A stretch of 64,000 nucleotides of DNA from Psilocybe azurescens (lineage: Eukaryota > Basidiomycota > Agaricomycetes > Agaricales > Agrocybaceae), in the NCBI GenBank assembly GCA_023853785.1, contig JAJIRX010000783.1, positions 419,243-483,242 of the forward strand, written 5' to 3'. Below the pieces are notes generated by a model. The model ran no database searches and was not told where the DNA came from. It saw only the letters and a list, made by a program, of their open reading frames with translations. Position numbers and translations under genes: made by a program. Positions 11,197-24,072 of the stretch are shown here, piece by piece (the stretch's first letter is position 1; the number at the start of each line of letters is the position of its first letter).

Positions 11197-13868
11197 TTGG
11201 AAGACAACCGAAGCTCCGTCAGTGATACGACTGAGACGACGGCAACGCAAACACCAGATACTTCGCCTCGTCCGAAAGATCAAGCTCAAACAGGGTGCGT
11301 GCTCTTAAACTATCAAAGGCTTACGACCGAGCTCAGTACTCTTTTGAAGCATAGATCGATACAATCCTCCTTTTTCAGTCTTCCAGCAATGTAGAGATTC
11401 TAGGAGGACAGTTTAGCAACACTCGGGGTCACCACACAAACCTCACAATTAATTTCAATCGTACGTATTTCGAGTAAAGTGGCATAGCAGACAATCGCTT
11501 ATTTCGGTAAAGAGGGCGGGATTGAATCCGTACCGGAAGCTGGCTATGAGCAACACCACGTTAATCTAGCCATCTCTGGCCGGGACAGCCCTCTCATAGA
11601 TGCAGTGGATGAAAAATCCAGACAGATTAATGGTACAGTCCAAATCTTTACCTATTCAACGAATTCATCTCATACTTTATGCTACGGAATAGGCCCAGAC
11701 GGTAGCAGGGTAATGAAGCAGAAATTTCAATCCACACCTGGGAACTAATTGTCTTTCCAGATCTTGCTGAGACCAGCAACTCCGCCCGTTCAAAAAGTTC
11801 GGATATATATTTCCGTCACCTATCAGTCAAAGACCATGGATACCCTCTATGGATTCCTGAGCCTAATAACAGGCTTCCTATCCAATATCAAAGACAGGGG
11901 ATTGAAATTGGTGACGTGGGTATCATCACGCCGTCTGGTAGCTTCGATTTTTTATTCAACATACGCTTACCCGCCGATAATCCTATCAATCCGCCCGAGC
12001 TACCAGAACAATTTCGCACTACTCCACCCTCCATTGGACCTAATAGATATTCGTGGTCATCTGGAGTTCAAACCTGATAGTTATCTAGCCAGTTCTTCCA
12101 TTGATCGTTCCCAGCGCGATGATAGCGCGAAACTCCGTACGTGGTCATTACATTCTATCGAAACAGTTTTTCTCAGTATCACATCAGAGGCCTGACATTC
12201 CAATCCTCTGCGTCGGAAGGCGCTATATTAGCAATGCCTAATGGTGCTTATTCAAGCGACCTCGGAAACATTGCTAGATTCCGCAAATACATGGCCGCTA
12301 ACGCAGAACACTGGTACAGATACGTCAATGGAGTACGCGGCAGGGAGGCTCTGAATGGCGAGGTTCGCTTGGTAATTGGCTGCCACAAAACCACGACTTG
12401 GGGCATGGCCACCTTTGCAGATCTAAGGGAGAGAAAGGAATTCCGCCTAAGATTCGGACCTACCGGAGAAAGTTCCGTCGGTCGCACGTATGGCTGGGAT
12501 TATACTGGTATGGCTGAAGTTAGAGCAGGTCCTGACCCGCAAGAAATTGAAGCCTTGAGATTGGCCGACGGCTCAGAGGACGGGGTGCAAATATATCAAA
12601 ATCAGTGCTTATTTCTGCGTACCTTGAACGTCACATTACGCAACGACATCTGGGACAAGCTTATGGCGGAGTTGGAGCTTGATCTTGAGCTGGAGGGGAA
12701 CCACTCGGCAGAGGTTACAACCTGCCTCCTCCTGGATCTACCTATTCGGGCAATTCCATTGACTCGACGGGAAAGGAAGCCGACTTGACTCCGAGGAGCG
12801 CCCCTGGTGCGAACACACTGGCCACAACCTCTACCGCAGACCCTCCTGTGCTTATCACAGGGACACCAAGACATTCCGTACGTGCGACAACTTTTCGTGT
12901 TATGCCTGTGCTTCTAAATTATCCCTAGTTGGCACATCCTTCTAAACCAATAAATGAAATGCTATTAGCAGAGGTCTGTACATTTCTCTGGATTTCCGAC
13001 TATTATTCGCTCATGTACGAGATACTGCGCAGAAATTCGAAGCACGGATGGCGATCACTGAAGATTGGGACTGGATGTCAATCTTGAAGGAGGTACCGCA
13101 TCCCTGTACATCTTTGGCTTAAACAGCGTTCTTGACCTACATATACTTGACACTGTTCTAGGAGGACCATTTTCTTCCTTCTTCGGAAGACTTGTGCAAA
13201 CGCATTCGCGAGCACTACAGCATAACATGTGATCAAGGTACGATTATTACACTGTATAATTGAATACTGATGGATTAATTTGAACCAGAAGGCGTTGTGT
13301 ATCTACATGATATGGCTGAGGTAGGTCATACTCTCAGTATTTTGGTTTTACTTCAACCATCCTTTCTAAGCAGAACCCCTCAACAATCCCGATGCCGCCA
13401 CTTCCATAGCCTCTGACTCTAAAACATGGGTGTTTTCTGACTCACCATGTACGTCGTCTATCCCTCTATCTCCTGTTGTCATATAATCTTACCTCGCTAC
13501 CGTTTTGATTTAAGCTCATGGTTCGATTGCACTGTCTGGCACTACGTTGGAAAGCAGCTCAGGGGCAGAGGATGACGGTGACCTCGATGGGGTAGATGAA
13601 GATATCAGATCACTCGGCTTAAGCAGGTCCAGAGGAGGATCTGTATTTGTTGACTCTTCACCGACCGTCAGGAACATTGCAAAAGTCGACGGGATCGCCG
13701 GAACTGACATATCTGGGATCGCTGAGCCCTACTTCTATCCCATCACCTCGCACTACATTGCGTCAACGACTAGTACGAAAATCCAAGCAGCAGAGGACGG
13801 ACGCTTCTGAAACCAGAGCGTTAACCCATACAGCAGAACCCCAGTCCATTGAGGATGTCGTTTGGTAA
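11197..13868 (+). CDS. Uncharacterised Agaricomycete multi-exon protein, paralog A
   Basis: About ten exons. Exon 1 starts MEDNRSSVSDTTETTATQ and joins NVEILGGQFSNTRGHHTNLT, a motif common near the N-terminus of many Agaricomycete proteins. Then come GYPLWIPEPNNRLPIQY / GIEIGDVGIITPSGSFDFLF (about 11830-11970), a conserved core RFRKYMAANAEHWYRYVNG..RGREALNGEVRLVIGC..TTTWGMATF (12270-12410), ENQCLF-like QNQCLFLRTLN, and short exons ITEDWDWMSILKE and EDHFLPSSEDLCKRI. I know this as a repeated hypothetical family with no assigned function; no catalytic motif is visible. Frames shift at about 12035 (CCC) and 12690 (GGGG). Paralog B at 25.1-27.3 kb has the same module order. C-terminal limit is approximate. 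Confidence 0.6.
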
Positions 13869-14725
13869 ATTGGACGAAATTTACTCTACTGAAACAACGG
13901 AGCGTAATTCAGAGGGTCACGACGACGAAGCCATTAAAATGAGGCGTCGTGGGCTAGGGGAGGATGCTGTCTCTAATTCGTAGGTGATTCGCTGAATGAC
14001 AATCTTATTAGGAGAGGCAGTGAAATGGCATGCTTCCGTATCCCTGAAATCTTCAAATCGTGAAAATGTACATAATTTACCACTAATCGGTGCCCAGATC
14101 ACCTCCACAGCTCATAACGAGCACTTACATTGCCCTTCTCCTACACCTCTAAATGGACCCCTAGATGTTCAAATCCGCCGCCCTCTATAATTCGAGTCTT
14201 AGTAGATACAGTAATGTAGAGTGGTGAACTCATTCACCCGTGCGTCTTAGCACTTCGATTGCTTGTTGCACGATAATAAACTGATCCAAAGAAAAAAAGA
14301 AAAAAAAGAGTACATAATTATTCAACCGTTCGAAATATTCATTATTAATAATATCTTGCAGCTTACTCTTCTGCTAATCATTGAGCTTGCGTAGAGCTTT
14401 TGTCGAGCTTCTGTTAACTCGAGTGCCAAGAGGCAAGATCGATTCGGCAGTCTAGCGGCTTAAATTATCCGGCTATTACCGACACTAATCGCTTTCTCCG
14501 GGTAGTGGTGTGATTTTTTCTCGTGCTCGGTTGTCTTCCTTGTTCTCGTCACTGAGTACTTCTGGTCCCCCACGGTCTGCTCTTCTCCCTCCAGCCGTAC
14601 CCACATTCTTTTGCCCCGCTACCTTGCTGCCCAATTGCTTTTGCTTTACACAGCATACTCAGGCGCCTCCAGAACCCTTCATTGAAGCAATATACCCCTG
14701 AACGAGAGAAATTCACCTTTTCACA
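13869..14725. other. Intergenic and leader of the KNH1-like gene
   Basis: No gene recognised. Includes an A-rich stretch at 14287-14308 and a C/T-rich stretch (about 14515-14700) just before the next ATG, as is usual for leaders of expressed fungal genes. Confidence 0.45.
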
Positions 14726-15501
14726 ATGGTCAACATGAAGAACGTCCTCCCCGTGCTGCCTTTGTTGCGCTCGCTTCGCTTACCAGTGTTGCCAATGCCC
14801 AGCTCAAGATAACTGCGCCGTCCAGTGATATCTGGTGGGGTGCGTTTTAGTCTTTGGCCAGCATTGGTCTTGTCCACGTCAACTCTGTTTACTCATGCCC
14901 TGGACTATCACACAGTCGCTAAATCGATCAACGTGCTCACCTGGACTTGCCAAGACTCGCCTGTCGATTCGTTCACTGTCTCGTACGTTCAGCATTACTG
15001 TTTGTTGCTCGTCTGCGCCAGTCTAACTCCCCTTATCCCCTCCTTTAGGATCGCTAACCAGGATCCTAAAATCTGGTCGCCCCCATGCCCATCATCTCCA
15101 TTCAACAAAACTCCCAGTGCTCTATCACGGTTAGCCAGGATCAGGCCAATCAACCTGCAGGAACAGGGTGGATCCTCACTTTCTCCAATATTTTGAATCT
15201 TACGGATGCAAGTCCTTCGGTTCCCCCTCATTGTGGTTCGATTTGATTACTGACATTCGTTATGGTTCCTACCTTCCTAAAATAGGTTGTTGCCACCTCT
15301 GACCCGTTCGAGATTAAGCCTCTCGGCTCCCTCTACCCATCCCAGGTCTCCCCCACTGCTAACGCGTCCACTTCGTCATCTGCCACCGACAGCTCTAGCT
15401 CGACGAAGCCAACCTCCGCTGCGTCCACTGTCAGCGGAAAGGGAATGGCTGCTGGATTGTTCGGTGGACTCGTATTCGGTGCTGTCGGAATGATGCTCTG
15501 A
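14726..15501 (+). CDS. KRE9/KNH1-like Ser/Thr-rich GPI-anchored protein
   Basis: ATG at 14726 (context ACAATGG) begins MVNMKNVLPV, followed after a one-base correction at the CCCC run 14749-14752 by AAFVALASLTSVANAQLKIT, a clear signal peptide. Later exons give INVLTWTCQDSPVDSFTV, PMPIISIQQNSQC, NQPAGTGWILTFSNI and DPFEIKPLGSLYP, matching the beta-sandwich domain of Knh1/Kre9-type proteins of Agaricomycetes. A Ser/Thr/Ala stretch and GMAAGLFGGLVFGAVGMML at the end form a GPI-anchor signal. Role: cell-surface or wall protein; the yeast relatives act in beta-1,6-glucan assembly, but for this subfamily that is only an inference. About 190 aa, three to four introns. Confidence 0.72.
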
Positions 15502-16229
15502 GCGTTCGTTAATGCGTACCGTGAAGACAAGGATACCTCTTTGTGCCTACTTGGATCATTTTCTTTTGATACTGTTCTGCACATATGCCCGTTGACCATA
15601 GTTATCTTTACTTACTTTGTTGTTGTTCGTCTAGCAAGGACTCTTATTCACTGTGAACTCTGTTTTACTCCTCACGTAGCGTCCCATTCTATGTTGATGA
15701 TTTGATTGGTTCTCTATAATCATCTTTTGTCGGCTACCTCTCTCATCAATCCCTCCTCCCATTTGCATTATTTCTATGGATATTCGCTTGTTCAGGTTGC
15801 GATTCTCTAAAACTATAGGAATTCGGATGGAAGCTATATTGGGATATCGCAACCTTATCTCAGAGAATAGCTCATGCATTACCGACAGCTTTTGATTGTT
15901 CTCTCTGCGCGTTTGGATTCTTGTTTAGAGAGCCCAGACGCGACGCACCTGCAGTTGTAATTGGGGTTAATTATCGGTCACGTGACATTTACTTTCGCGC
16001 GTTCTTTGCGTGTTATGGCCATAAACCCAGGTAGCGACCAAAACGTGGCCCAATATATCCCTTGATACTTTTCTTATGTAGCTAATGGCACTTTTAGCGG
16101 TAAGTCAGGAGCAACTTTATCCGAAACTATGGATGTATCTTCGTCTGTCCTTTTCGACGTTCTCGGATTATTCCTCTGGCTCTCTGTCTACTGTCGTGCT
16201 GGTACTTCTTGTTCAAAATGTCGTCGTTA
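15502..16229. other. Intergenic
   Basis: 3' flank of the KNH1-like gene; no gene or repeat recognised before the MITE. Confidence 0.45.
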
Positions 16230-16905
16230 CAGTGTAATACACCTCCTCGAGACACGAGGGTTCCTCGACACAAATGGAATTATTGAAAGATATAGACCAC
16301 TTGTTACTCTAATATTCTGTACAAAGATTCTTTCTGTATATATGTGTGTTCGTAGGAATTTGTAGGCAATGGGAAGCAAAACACGACCGAGAGTGGGTGA
16401 TTTTGTCAAAAATTTCAGCCAAGTTTCGCACATACCAAATGCTTGGCCACATCTGTAGGGCGTTTGGGTAGGTATTTCTGTCTAAAAACTGGAATACATG
16501 TCGGCACGCCTTTCATCCTTATGCTCAAAAATTTCGTTATATTTCGCGCTAAAATGGGGTCGTAATTCAGTCAACAATGAGAGCAACACCGAGAGAGTGA
16601 CATTAATGTTGACAGCAATTCACCACAGCCATCGAAACTCCGGTTAGGCGTGACACGCGGCTTTCCCCGAGCTGCCCCAAAAGGCATGTCACGGTTGTGT
16701 CGAGGACTTGTAATCCGTGACAAATGGGATGCACTTTTAAACTGGATATTTGAACCTATAATCGTTGTATTCTTCCTAATTTTTTTCACAGTCTTATTTT
16801 TCAGAGTATATACATAAATAATATCCAAATTTTTTGAATTTATTGAGTGACGGGCTTATAAATCAAGAAATACATTCTCATGTCTCGAGGAAGTGTATTA
16901 CACTG
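16230..16905. mobile_element. TA-flanked MITE, Tc1/mariner (pogo-like) type
   Basis: The left end reads CAGTGTAATACACCTCCTCG and the right end, reversed, reads CAGTGTAATACACTTCCTCG; the match continues to about 29 bp with two mismatches. Both ends are bounded by TA (16228-16229 and 16906-16907), the target duplication of the Tc1/mariner superfamily. The 676-bp interior has no transposase, so this is a non-autonomous element. Repeated CCTCG..GACAC groups inside the ends resemble fungal pogo/Fot1 termini as I remember them. Confidence 0.72.
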
Positions 16906-16907
16906 TA

Positions 16908-17951
16908 GAGGAAAAACTTTCACACAGAGATTCGCCACGCACTGAGACAGCCCATAATAGTCTGTTCATGTTCTGAGATGACATGACCGCCGTTATTTCA
17001 TGAAACTATATACAACCCAGGCTTCCTTGTGGACAAGATGTAAGTAATAAACTAGTCTTCTCTGCGTCCATTGCAAGCCAACTGGCTGCTATAACGTGCG
17101 TCATGTAGATAGCCCGACGGCATGCACTCAGCCGCACTTAGTGGACAATTCAATCATCGAATCGAACCAGACCGTAACACCTTTTGTCACTGGGCTGATC
17201 ATCACAATGATGGTGTACCTGTAAGATTTCAAATGCTACATGGATATTCCAGTAAATACAGTATGTTGCGTCCCACTGATTGGCTTGCTACTGTACTGCT
17301 ATCGCCCACCCGATGTTTGTAACATTTTAAAAGCCAGAGAAGATCATTACGAGTTCCGCACCTATTTTCATAAAATATTCACCATTACAAAGCGTCTATG
17401 ACCGCGCTCGTGGTTGTTCTAAAAATATAGAGTTCTGCCTCACTGCTAATGAGATGATCAGAAAGCCTGGATTCCCCGGTGCTGATGCATAACCTATGCC
17501 CGCTTCGCCAAGCACATTGTGTCTAGCCGTCTGACATCTGTAGACCATCTATCGCACTTAAACCGTTCTGGATTTCCCGCAAAGCCAGGTAAAGCCCTCA
17601 GTGCATCGCCTATTGTTCAACCGTCCAGTATCTTGGCCATAGCTCTACTCAATCTGATTGCTATCGCTTCGCCAAGTCGCAAGCCAAGCTCGTCTAAAAA
17701 TAACTCCCCTTACAGATGTAGACATGGCAATGTCCTATACGCGTATGTATGTATGAGCTGTGCTATGGTAATCATGGGTTCCTGTGCGGACTAGAAAGGT
17801 GCGCATCTGTTTCGGAAGTATCTTTCCTACCCGAGTTTTTATACCACACAGTTCTTTGTCGCAGTGCGCCTAGAATTCTGGTATTTCCTCTCCCTCTCGT
17901 TTTCTTTTCTAATTTCTTGCTGCCTTCTTATCGTTATCTTATTATCCCGCT
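16908..17951. other. Intergenic, no gene recognised
   Basis: Open frames here are short and motif-free. The last 150 bp are pyrimidine-rich and probably form the leader of the protease gene. Confidence 0.4.
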
Positions 17952-19934
17952 ATGGCGGCACTGGAAGCTCATATCAGCTTCTTTCATCCTGACACTCCTT
18001 ACAATCACGGCGTCTGCAGATCCCATACATGTTCCACTAGCTCGCCTGTCGCAGCGTAGTCCTCTTGATGTCAACAAAGAGGCGTTGAAGCTGAAGTACA
18101 AATACGGACTCATAAGTCCACACGAAGCTCGCAAGCCCCCTGCCCGTGGAAGTGCAGGAAGGAGAGCAAGTAGTGTTGGGATTCCAGTGACCAACCAGGT
18201 ATGTGGATCAAAAAAAATCGACTTATAGTATCTTACTGACTAGTGTTCCAATTATAACTTGACATGGTATTTGTGCACCGCAGAACCACGACGCGAGTTA
18301 TTATGGAACTGTAACAATTGGCACGCCGTGAGTAAACAGATTCCTCAGAACTAGAACTAGGATGGAGCATTGAAATCTCTCTGCGTCACAGACCACAGTC
18401 TTTCAATGTCATTCTAGATACTGGGTCTTCCGACTTATGGGTCGCCGATACAGAATGTCAAGAGTGTAGCACCACAACCAGGGAGTGCCAGCAGTGTGAT
18501 TCCACTATCCCTCTCTTTGATGCCTCAAAATCGTCTTCGTTTGCATCCCCAGCTGGAAACGCCGTTGGCTCGCAGGTGACGATAAGTTATGGCTCAGGTT
18601 CCGTAGTAGGGTCCCTCTCAACAGATTCCGTGACAATGGGCGGCTTTACGATACCGTCGCAAACGTTCCGTAAGTCGTATATTGTCGTTGTGCACATTTG
18701 ACCTTTCTGATTGTTTCTCAGTATCCGTATCGACGCTAACCCCTGGCCTTGTGGATGGCGCTATATCCGGAATCATGGGCCTTGCGTTTTCCTCCATTGC
18801 GAGCACGCATGCTACTCCATTCTGGCAAGCACTTGGATCTGACCAGCTCTCTGCTCCCAGAACTAGGATTCTGGCTCCAGAGATCTAATGACGATGAAGT
18901 GCTAGAGACTCCAGGTGGGGTCTTCACTCTGGGAGGAAGAAACACCTCTCTGTTTAGTGGTGATGTCGATTTCAATAATATGCCGACTAGCCAACCAACG
19001 TTCTGGCTTCAGACGCTATCAGGTATACTTCCAGTTCGGACAATGCTTGGAGTGCTGCGATCTCATTGATGACACCGTTAGCTGCTAGTGTTAACGGAAA
19101 ACCCGTCACGATCAGTGCAGACACTGCGATTTCGGCCATCGATACTGGAACTACTCTCATCGGTGGCCCACGCAAAGACATTGCCGCAATATGGGCAGCA
19201 GTACCAGGTGCTACCTCAGCCGGCTCTGATAACCCCGGGTTTTTCGTTTTCCGTGGGCGTTATTTTTCTGCCTTCAGCGCGGTCATTTACCGTAGTTCTT
19301 TTGCTTGGCCCTACAGCTTGCACCACTGATGTAACAGTGTCCCTCGCTTTTGGTGGCAAGACATGGCCTATTAGCACACAAGATATGAATTTCGGACCCG
19401 TCACTCCAAGAAGTTCAATGTGTCTAGGTGCTATCTTCGATCTCTCGCAGGGAACCAATATCACGCCAGGACCTGGCACTCCAGGTTGGATCATCGGGGA
19501 TACCTTCTTGGTCAGTCGTATTTGCTGCCAGTGGTCTCTTGGATATGATACTGACATCATGTGTATGCTCATTTTTCATATCATGGGTATGTATAGAAAA
19601 ATGTGTATACCGTTTTCCGTGCGACACCTCCATCGGTCGGATTTGCGGAGCTATCCACTGTTGCTGGTGGTACAGGTACCAATCCAGGCCAAGACTCCAC
19701 AACACCTGGTACTAGTGCCGCAGGAGCGCCGCAGTCCTCTAGCACTAGTGCATCAAATCCCAAATCTTCCGGAGGGGCTTCTAGTATGTCCTTTGCTCTC
19801 CGGCTTCGGGACAAAACATGTTCTAATTTTCGCCTTCGTATCTCTAGGTATAGGACATGCATCAGCCACGGGAGCGTTTTGCCTATGTGGCGGTGGCAAT
19901 GCTCTTCAGTATTACCTTCATGTTTTCCTTGTAG
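17952..19934 (+). CDS. Pepsin-type aspartic protease (family A1), secreted, GPI-anchored
   Basis: From ATG 17952, dropping one base from the GG run at about 17964, the start reads MAALKLISASFILTLLTITA, a signal peptide. A propeptide (RLSQRSPLDVNKEALKLKYK) precedes YYGTVTIGTP and the first catalytic motif VILDTGSSDLWVAD (about 18415). Further motifs: YGSGSVVGSLSTDSVTMGG, ISGIMGLAFSSIAS, PGGVFTLGGRN, the second catalytic motif ISAIDTGTTLIGGP (about 19140) and GWIIGDTFL. A Ser/Thr/Pro-rich stalk and AYVAVAMLFSITFMFSL form the C-terminal GPI signal. Frame breaks at 18856-18858 (CCC) and 19877-19880 (TTTT) look like homopolymer indels. Function: extracellular or wall-linked endopeptidase of the yapsin-like kind. 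Confidence 0.85.
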
Positions 19935-21744
19935 GTTGAGTACCATACTGTCTATGATTACACGAATATATTTTCAGGAAGGGAAGGCTTTGCGGGTTTC
20001 AGCCATCTTCTGTTCGCACGTAGGTACTAATATGCTATCTCCTGAGCTCCTTGATCTTATTCACCGAATTCCATTCTAAATCTAATTATACTGGAGTATT
20101 TCCACTGAAACAGAGCAACAATTATCTGTGGAGAATCAGGTATATGTTTAGACAACGGACAGTAGTATGTATATCATCCTCTGAGAGAGGCTTCAAAAGG
20201 GATAATCAACGACTCAAGAGCGGCATGAACTCAAACTTCGAACTGACAGACCGAATCAAGTGCAGATGATATTTGAGAAGGCTAATAATCACTGCTGCCT
20301 GGTTATCGAGAAGGTTTGATCGATTCGGTAATCAATCATCAAACAGATAGCTGCGCATTCCTTATGTATGTACAATTCTCATGGGAAAGTCCATTCGTTC
20401 AAGAGAATCGGATAAAGGTTTTGGACCTGAGAGTAACTTCCGTGTCATTCATCGGAAGTCCCTGGGCTCTTCTCTCCTTCTGCAAATATTGAGAACTAAA
20501 ATGGTAAAATTTATCCACTGAAGAGACTGGTGATATTCGTGTAGGGTGTCGATAGACAACTAGGTTGATCCGCTCTACTGAAATCATTTGCAAAACGTAT
20601 GAAGCCTTAAATTCAAATCTCAATAGGATACTACTTAAAAATCGTCAATGGATTCTATTCTGCTTCCTACAGTTTAAGGGAAGCGTAAGGTGACGTTGAA
20701 GCTTAGTTGGAATAAGCGCCTGGTCCATGTGACTTGTTACTAACCTGAGTCACAGTTGTTGATTGGTCGCGTGATTTTTATTCACGGAGACAGAGTCCCT
20801 CCGATGTTGATTCATGCACCGCTCCTCTACCACTTTTCTTAGGTTTTCTGTTGTAAAGGAATCTGTCCTCAGGCCTCAAAGGCCTCGAGAGTCGCTGTCT
20901 GGATTTACATGCGGCTTTCACTGCTATGATGTGCGCGTATAAAGTTGGTATTGCGGTCATATTCTCATGAACGCCGCCCCTCGACCTGGGCTTACTGTAA
21001 ATCGGTGAGTCTTTGGTTGTTGTTTCTTGGGCAAACTTCGATCTTGTATCATGATAGGGGGGGTTCATTAATGAAACTGTATACCTCAATCCTAACCTAA
21101 TTCCCTCGATGATCGCTACCGTCGAAGAAACAAAGGATTACATAGCAGATAGTCTATTATAAGTCGCCCAGGCGTTCCCCCCTGCCATGTAAGTGCTTCT
21201 TTTCTCATGGTGCATATGGCCAGGACTCACATGCCTTTTCAACATTGCTCGTATGCAGTGACAAAGCAGGTATCCTTTCCCATGACAGATGAGGTTAGAT
21301 CCTTTCCCACTACCCCACTGCTGCACCACCGAAGACTTCCGAGTTCGATACTTACAAACCAGATGCGGATAAGTACGGGAAGAGTACAGTAACTATCATT
21401 GATGATTGTTGCGTATAATGTCGTGGATCCCTTCTCATCACAACCCACGTGCTATTCTGGACCTCATTTCAGAGGCTCGGGGAGTCGAGGACATTGATCA
21501 TCTGTCGAAATAAGTGGATCTGGACATGGCATGACAGCCTGTCCTGTTCTGATGTCGCCGCAGTTCCATTACCAGCAAGACCTTCCACTGAGTCGATCCT
21601 CACCATTCTACATCATTGCTTCACCGATTATTTAATTTGCTGCCGGCCGGTGGAGGTTTAAATTACTCTTACCCTTACCGATGCAGTATGATCGTGTCTA
21701 ATGCGTTGATTAGAAGCCCTTCGCCGAGGAGGGTCTGCCATTCC
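19935..21744. other. Long intergenic with coding-like scraps
   Basis: No complete gene. On the plus strand 21305-21515 reads in pieces like protein (PTAAPPKTSEFDTYKPDADK, then SHHNPRAILDLISEARGVED), which may be a remnant or exons of an unrecognised gene. The minus-strand frame 20778-21089 (103 codons) has no motif. Confidence 0.3.
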
Positions 21745-21766
21745 ATTGGCTATACGTATATATAGG
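21742..21766 (+). promoter_or_regulatory. CCAAT-type and TATA box before DUF6533 copy 2
   Basis: CCATTGGC (inverted CCAAT core ATTGG) is followed at once by TATACGTATATATAGG. The distance to the ATG at 21855 is about 90 bp. Confidence 0.45.
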
Positions 21767-21854
21767 GTACCGATCCTTCAAGCAGCCCTAGTCCGATTCT
21801 TCAACCTTCCCTGAGCTGTCTCCTGGCCCTTCCCTGGTCTTATCTGACGCTCCC

Positions 21855-23725
21855 ATGGAGCAAGTGAGCAGTAACTCGCAATTAAAATCAGAGGATGAGC
21901 AGCTGTAAGCACTTTGTCAATCAGGCTATGGGGGAATACAAATTTTCAACAATCTGCGCAGGTTTGTCTACGAATGCATTTTGCTGGCTTCCTTCGGTGA
22001 GTTTTTCTCACCTTTTTGTCATCTCGACATTAAATCATTCAAACCATTAAAATAAAAATAGTTATCTTATACTACGACTACATATTGACGTTCCCTGACG
22101 AAGTCAATCGATATTGGAATCGCAACCGCAAAATCACGATCGCGACGATACTGTTTTTCCTCAATCGTTACTTAACAACCTTGGGTTATCTCCCTTTCTT
22201 CATTCTCTACATTCGCCCCACCACGAGTCCCAATCGTCTTGAGGTGAGTCGGTCATTTTCTGAGTCTATTTGATATTTGAAGAGGTGAACACCTGCGACC
22301 AATTTTAGAGGTGAAAAGTCTTTGAATGGTATCTTTCTGTGTGCTCATTGCGTTTTTCTCAGCTGTCAGCACTTCGATTTGTACCATGTATATCTCGTCA
22401 TTGCCATACAAGTCATTATAGGAAGTGAGTATCATCTCATCTACGTCCTACAAGCTCCTTTTATACGAATCGATAGCCATTTCTGTATTGCGCACATATG
22501 CACTATACGGACGCAGTCGACGAATACTCGTACTATTGTGTACGTCGACCGTTATTGCTGCAGCATTCGGACTGGTGAGTTCTTTCATTTTTCCGTCCCT
22601 AGCTTTATCGCTAAGTTCTATTAGTTCTGCTCGTTCACCTCTCGAGATGATTATACGGAGATGGATTTCCCGTCAAAAAGTTGTCTTTTGCCCCTATCTG
22701 ATCGAGCGTATGTGTCACTCCTAGAATTCCTGGTCTTATTTATGAACCCTTTACAAACTTTACTAGCTCCTAAAAGTGCGCCATTTCTGTTCCTCTCATG
22801 CGAAGCCTTTATTTATGCCGCAATTCAGGGCAGCTTGTGGGATGGGCAGGGCTCGTGGCCTTCGAAGTCCTGATTTTTGGCTTGATTCTCTTCAAGTCTA
22901 TCATGTTGACGACCAAAATGAACGGAACATACGCTATTATAGATGTCATGCTACGTGACGGTATTATCGTTTTATGTCTGCTTGCACAGAGGAGTGTTTT
23001 GCTTATACCTTACATCTTCAGGTGCTGTGTATTTTGGGTACTGTCTGATTTATTCATTTGGCCACCGTTGGTGTAACTGAGTTGTTGAACAGGATCATCG
23101 CATTATCTTCTACTTCAGTGATTATCACATTCCGAGTATGTCTCCTATGGTTTTCCTTGTGGACACTTGCTCATTTTTACGTTAGTTGAACAAGGTTGGC
23201 TACCGTTTCATATTCCAACGAAAGTCGTCGATTCATTTCTGTGACACTGTGACTTAGAAACATGAAAGAGGAATGACCGCAACTTTGACCAACTCGTACG
23301 ATATGCTCAAACATTTACAATTCCATTTGATGTCTCACCAAAACCATGACAGACTCGCTTCCTCGATGATCACTCGCCTCATGCTCAACCTTCGTGATCC
23401 ATCACTGGCATCGGGGACACTGAGTCGTGTTGGAACAAGACCCATCCTCTCGAGATTGAGCTTCGTGACGGGATTTGAAGCAGCATGGACCACTCAAATA
23501 GACTCCATGCTCCCAGCGTCGCTGGAGGACAGCACAGACTCGGATGCTTCGAATACGCTAGTATTCGGTTTACGACCTCAAATTTCAGTATGCTATCACG
23601 ACATAATTATCGGACCGTCGCTCATATTTTTGTATCCTTATCTGGCCTCATATACCCTTTTCTTACTCTTCTACACGCAGGTCATTCATGATGCTTATGG
23701 TCACGAAAAATTGTACTATTTGTAG
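21855..23725 (+). CDS. DUF6533 fungal multi-pass membrane protein (copy 2)
   Basis: Exon 1 MEQVSSNSQLKSEDEQ joins across a phase-2 intron to LFVYECILLASF, then VILYYDYILTFPDEVNRYWN and FFLNRYLTTLGYLPFFILYI. Later exons give AISVLRTYALYGRSRRILVL, LVGWAGLVAFEVLIFGLILF, AIIDVMLRDG, GAVYFGYCLIYSF and the signature SMITRLMLNLRDPSL near 23370, followed by a polar tail. This is the full set of DUF6533 landmarks, with roughly seven membrane helices. Function unknown. At least seven introns. The C-terminal frame carries extra hydrophobic sequence after position 23590, so the true stop may be earlier. Same gene structure as the 43.5-kb copy. Confidence 0.8.
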
Positions 23726-24072
23726 TAAATCCTCAACTTAGATTTCGGTAGAAGTAAATGAAATGAAATTCATAGATTGGAGTGGGACCAACTGAGGCTA
23801 TGTATACACCCCAAGATCCTCATTTGATTCAAATGACTAACTTACTATCATCTCTTTTAACGTACAGAATTACATCGGATGGACTGTACCGCCAAGTAGC
23901 ACCGTTAGCACTTGGAAGGTGATCGACATTTCTCGATACGGATAACTACATTGGCAAGACTTGTTAGATTATCCACCAGGGTTTGGGCGAGTTTCGAACT
24001 CAGTTCATGCGATTCATGCCCTATTGACTAGGTGGTTGGTTCCGAATGGGGTATTTCAGGTATTTCAGTCCA

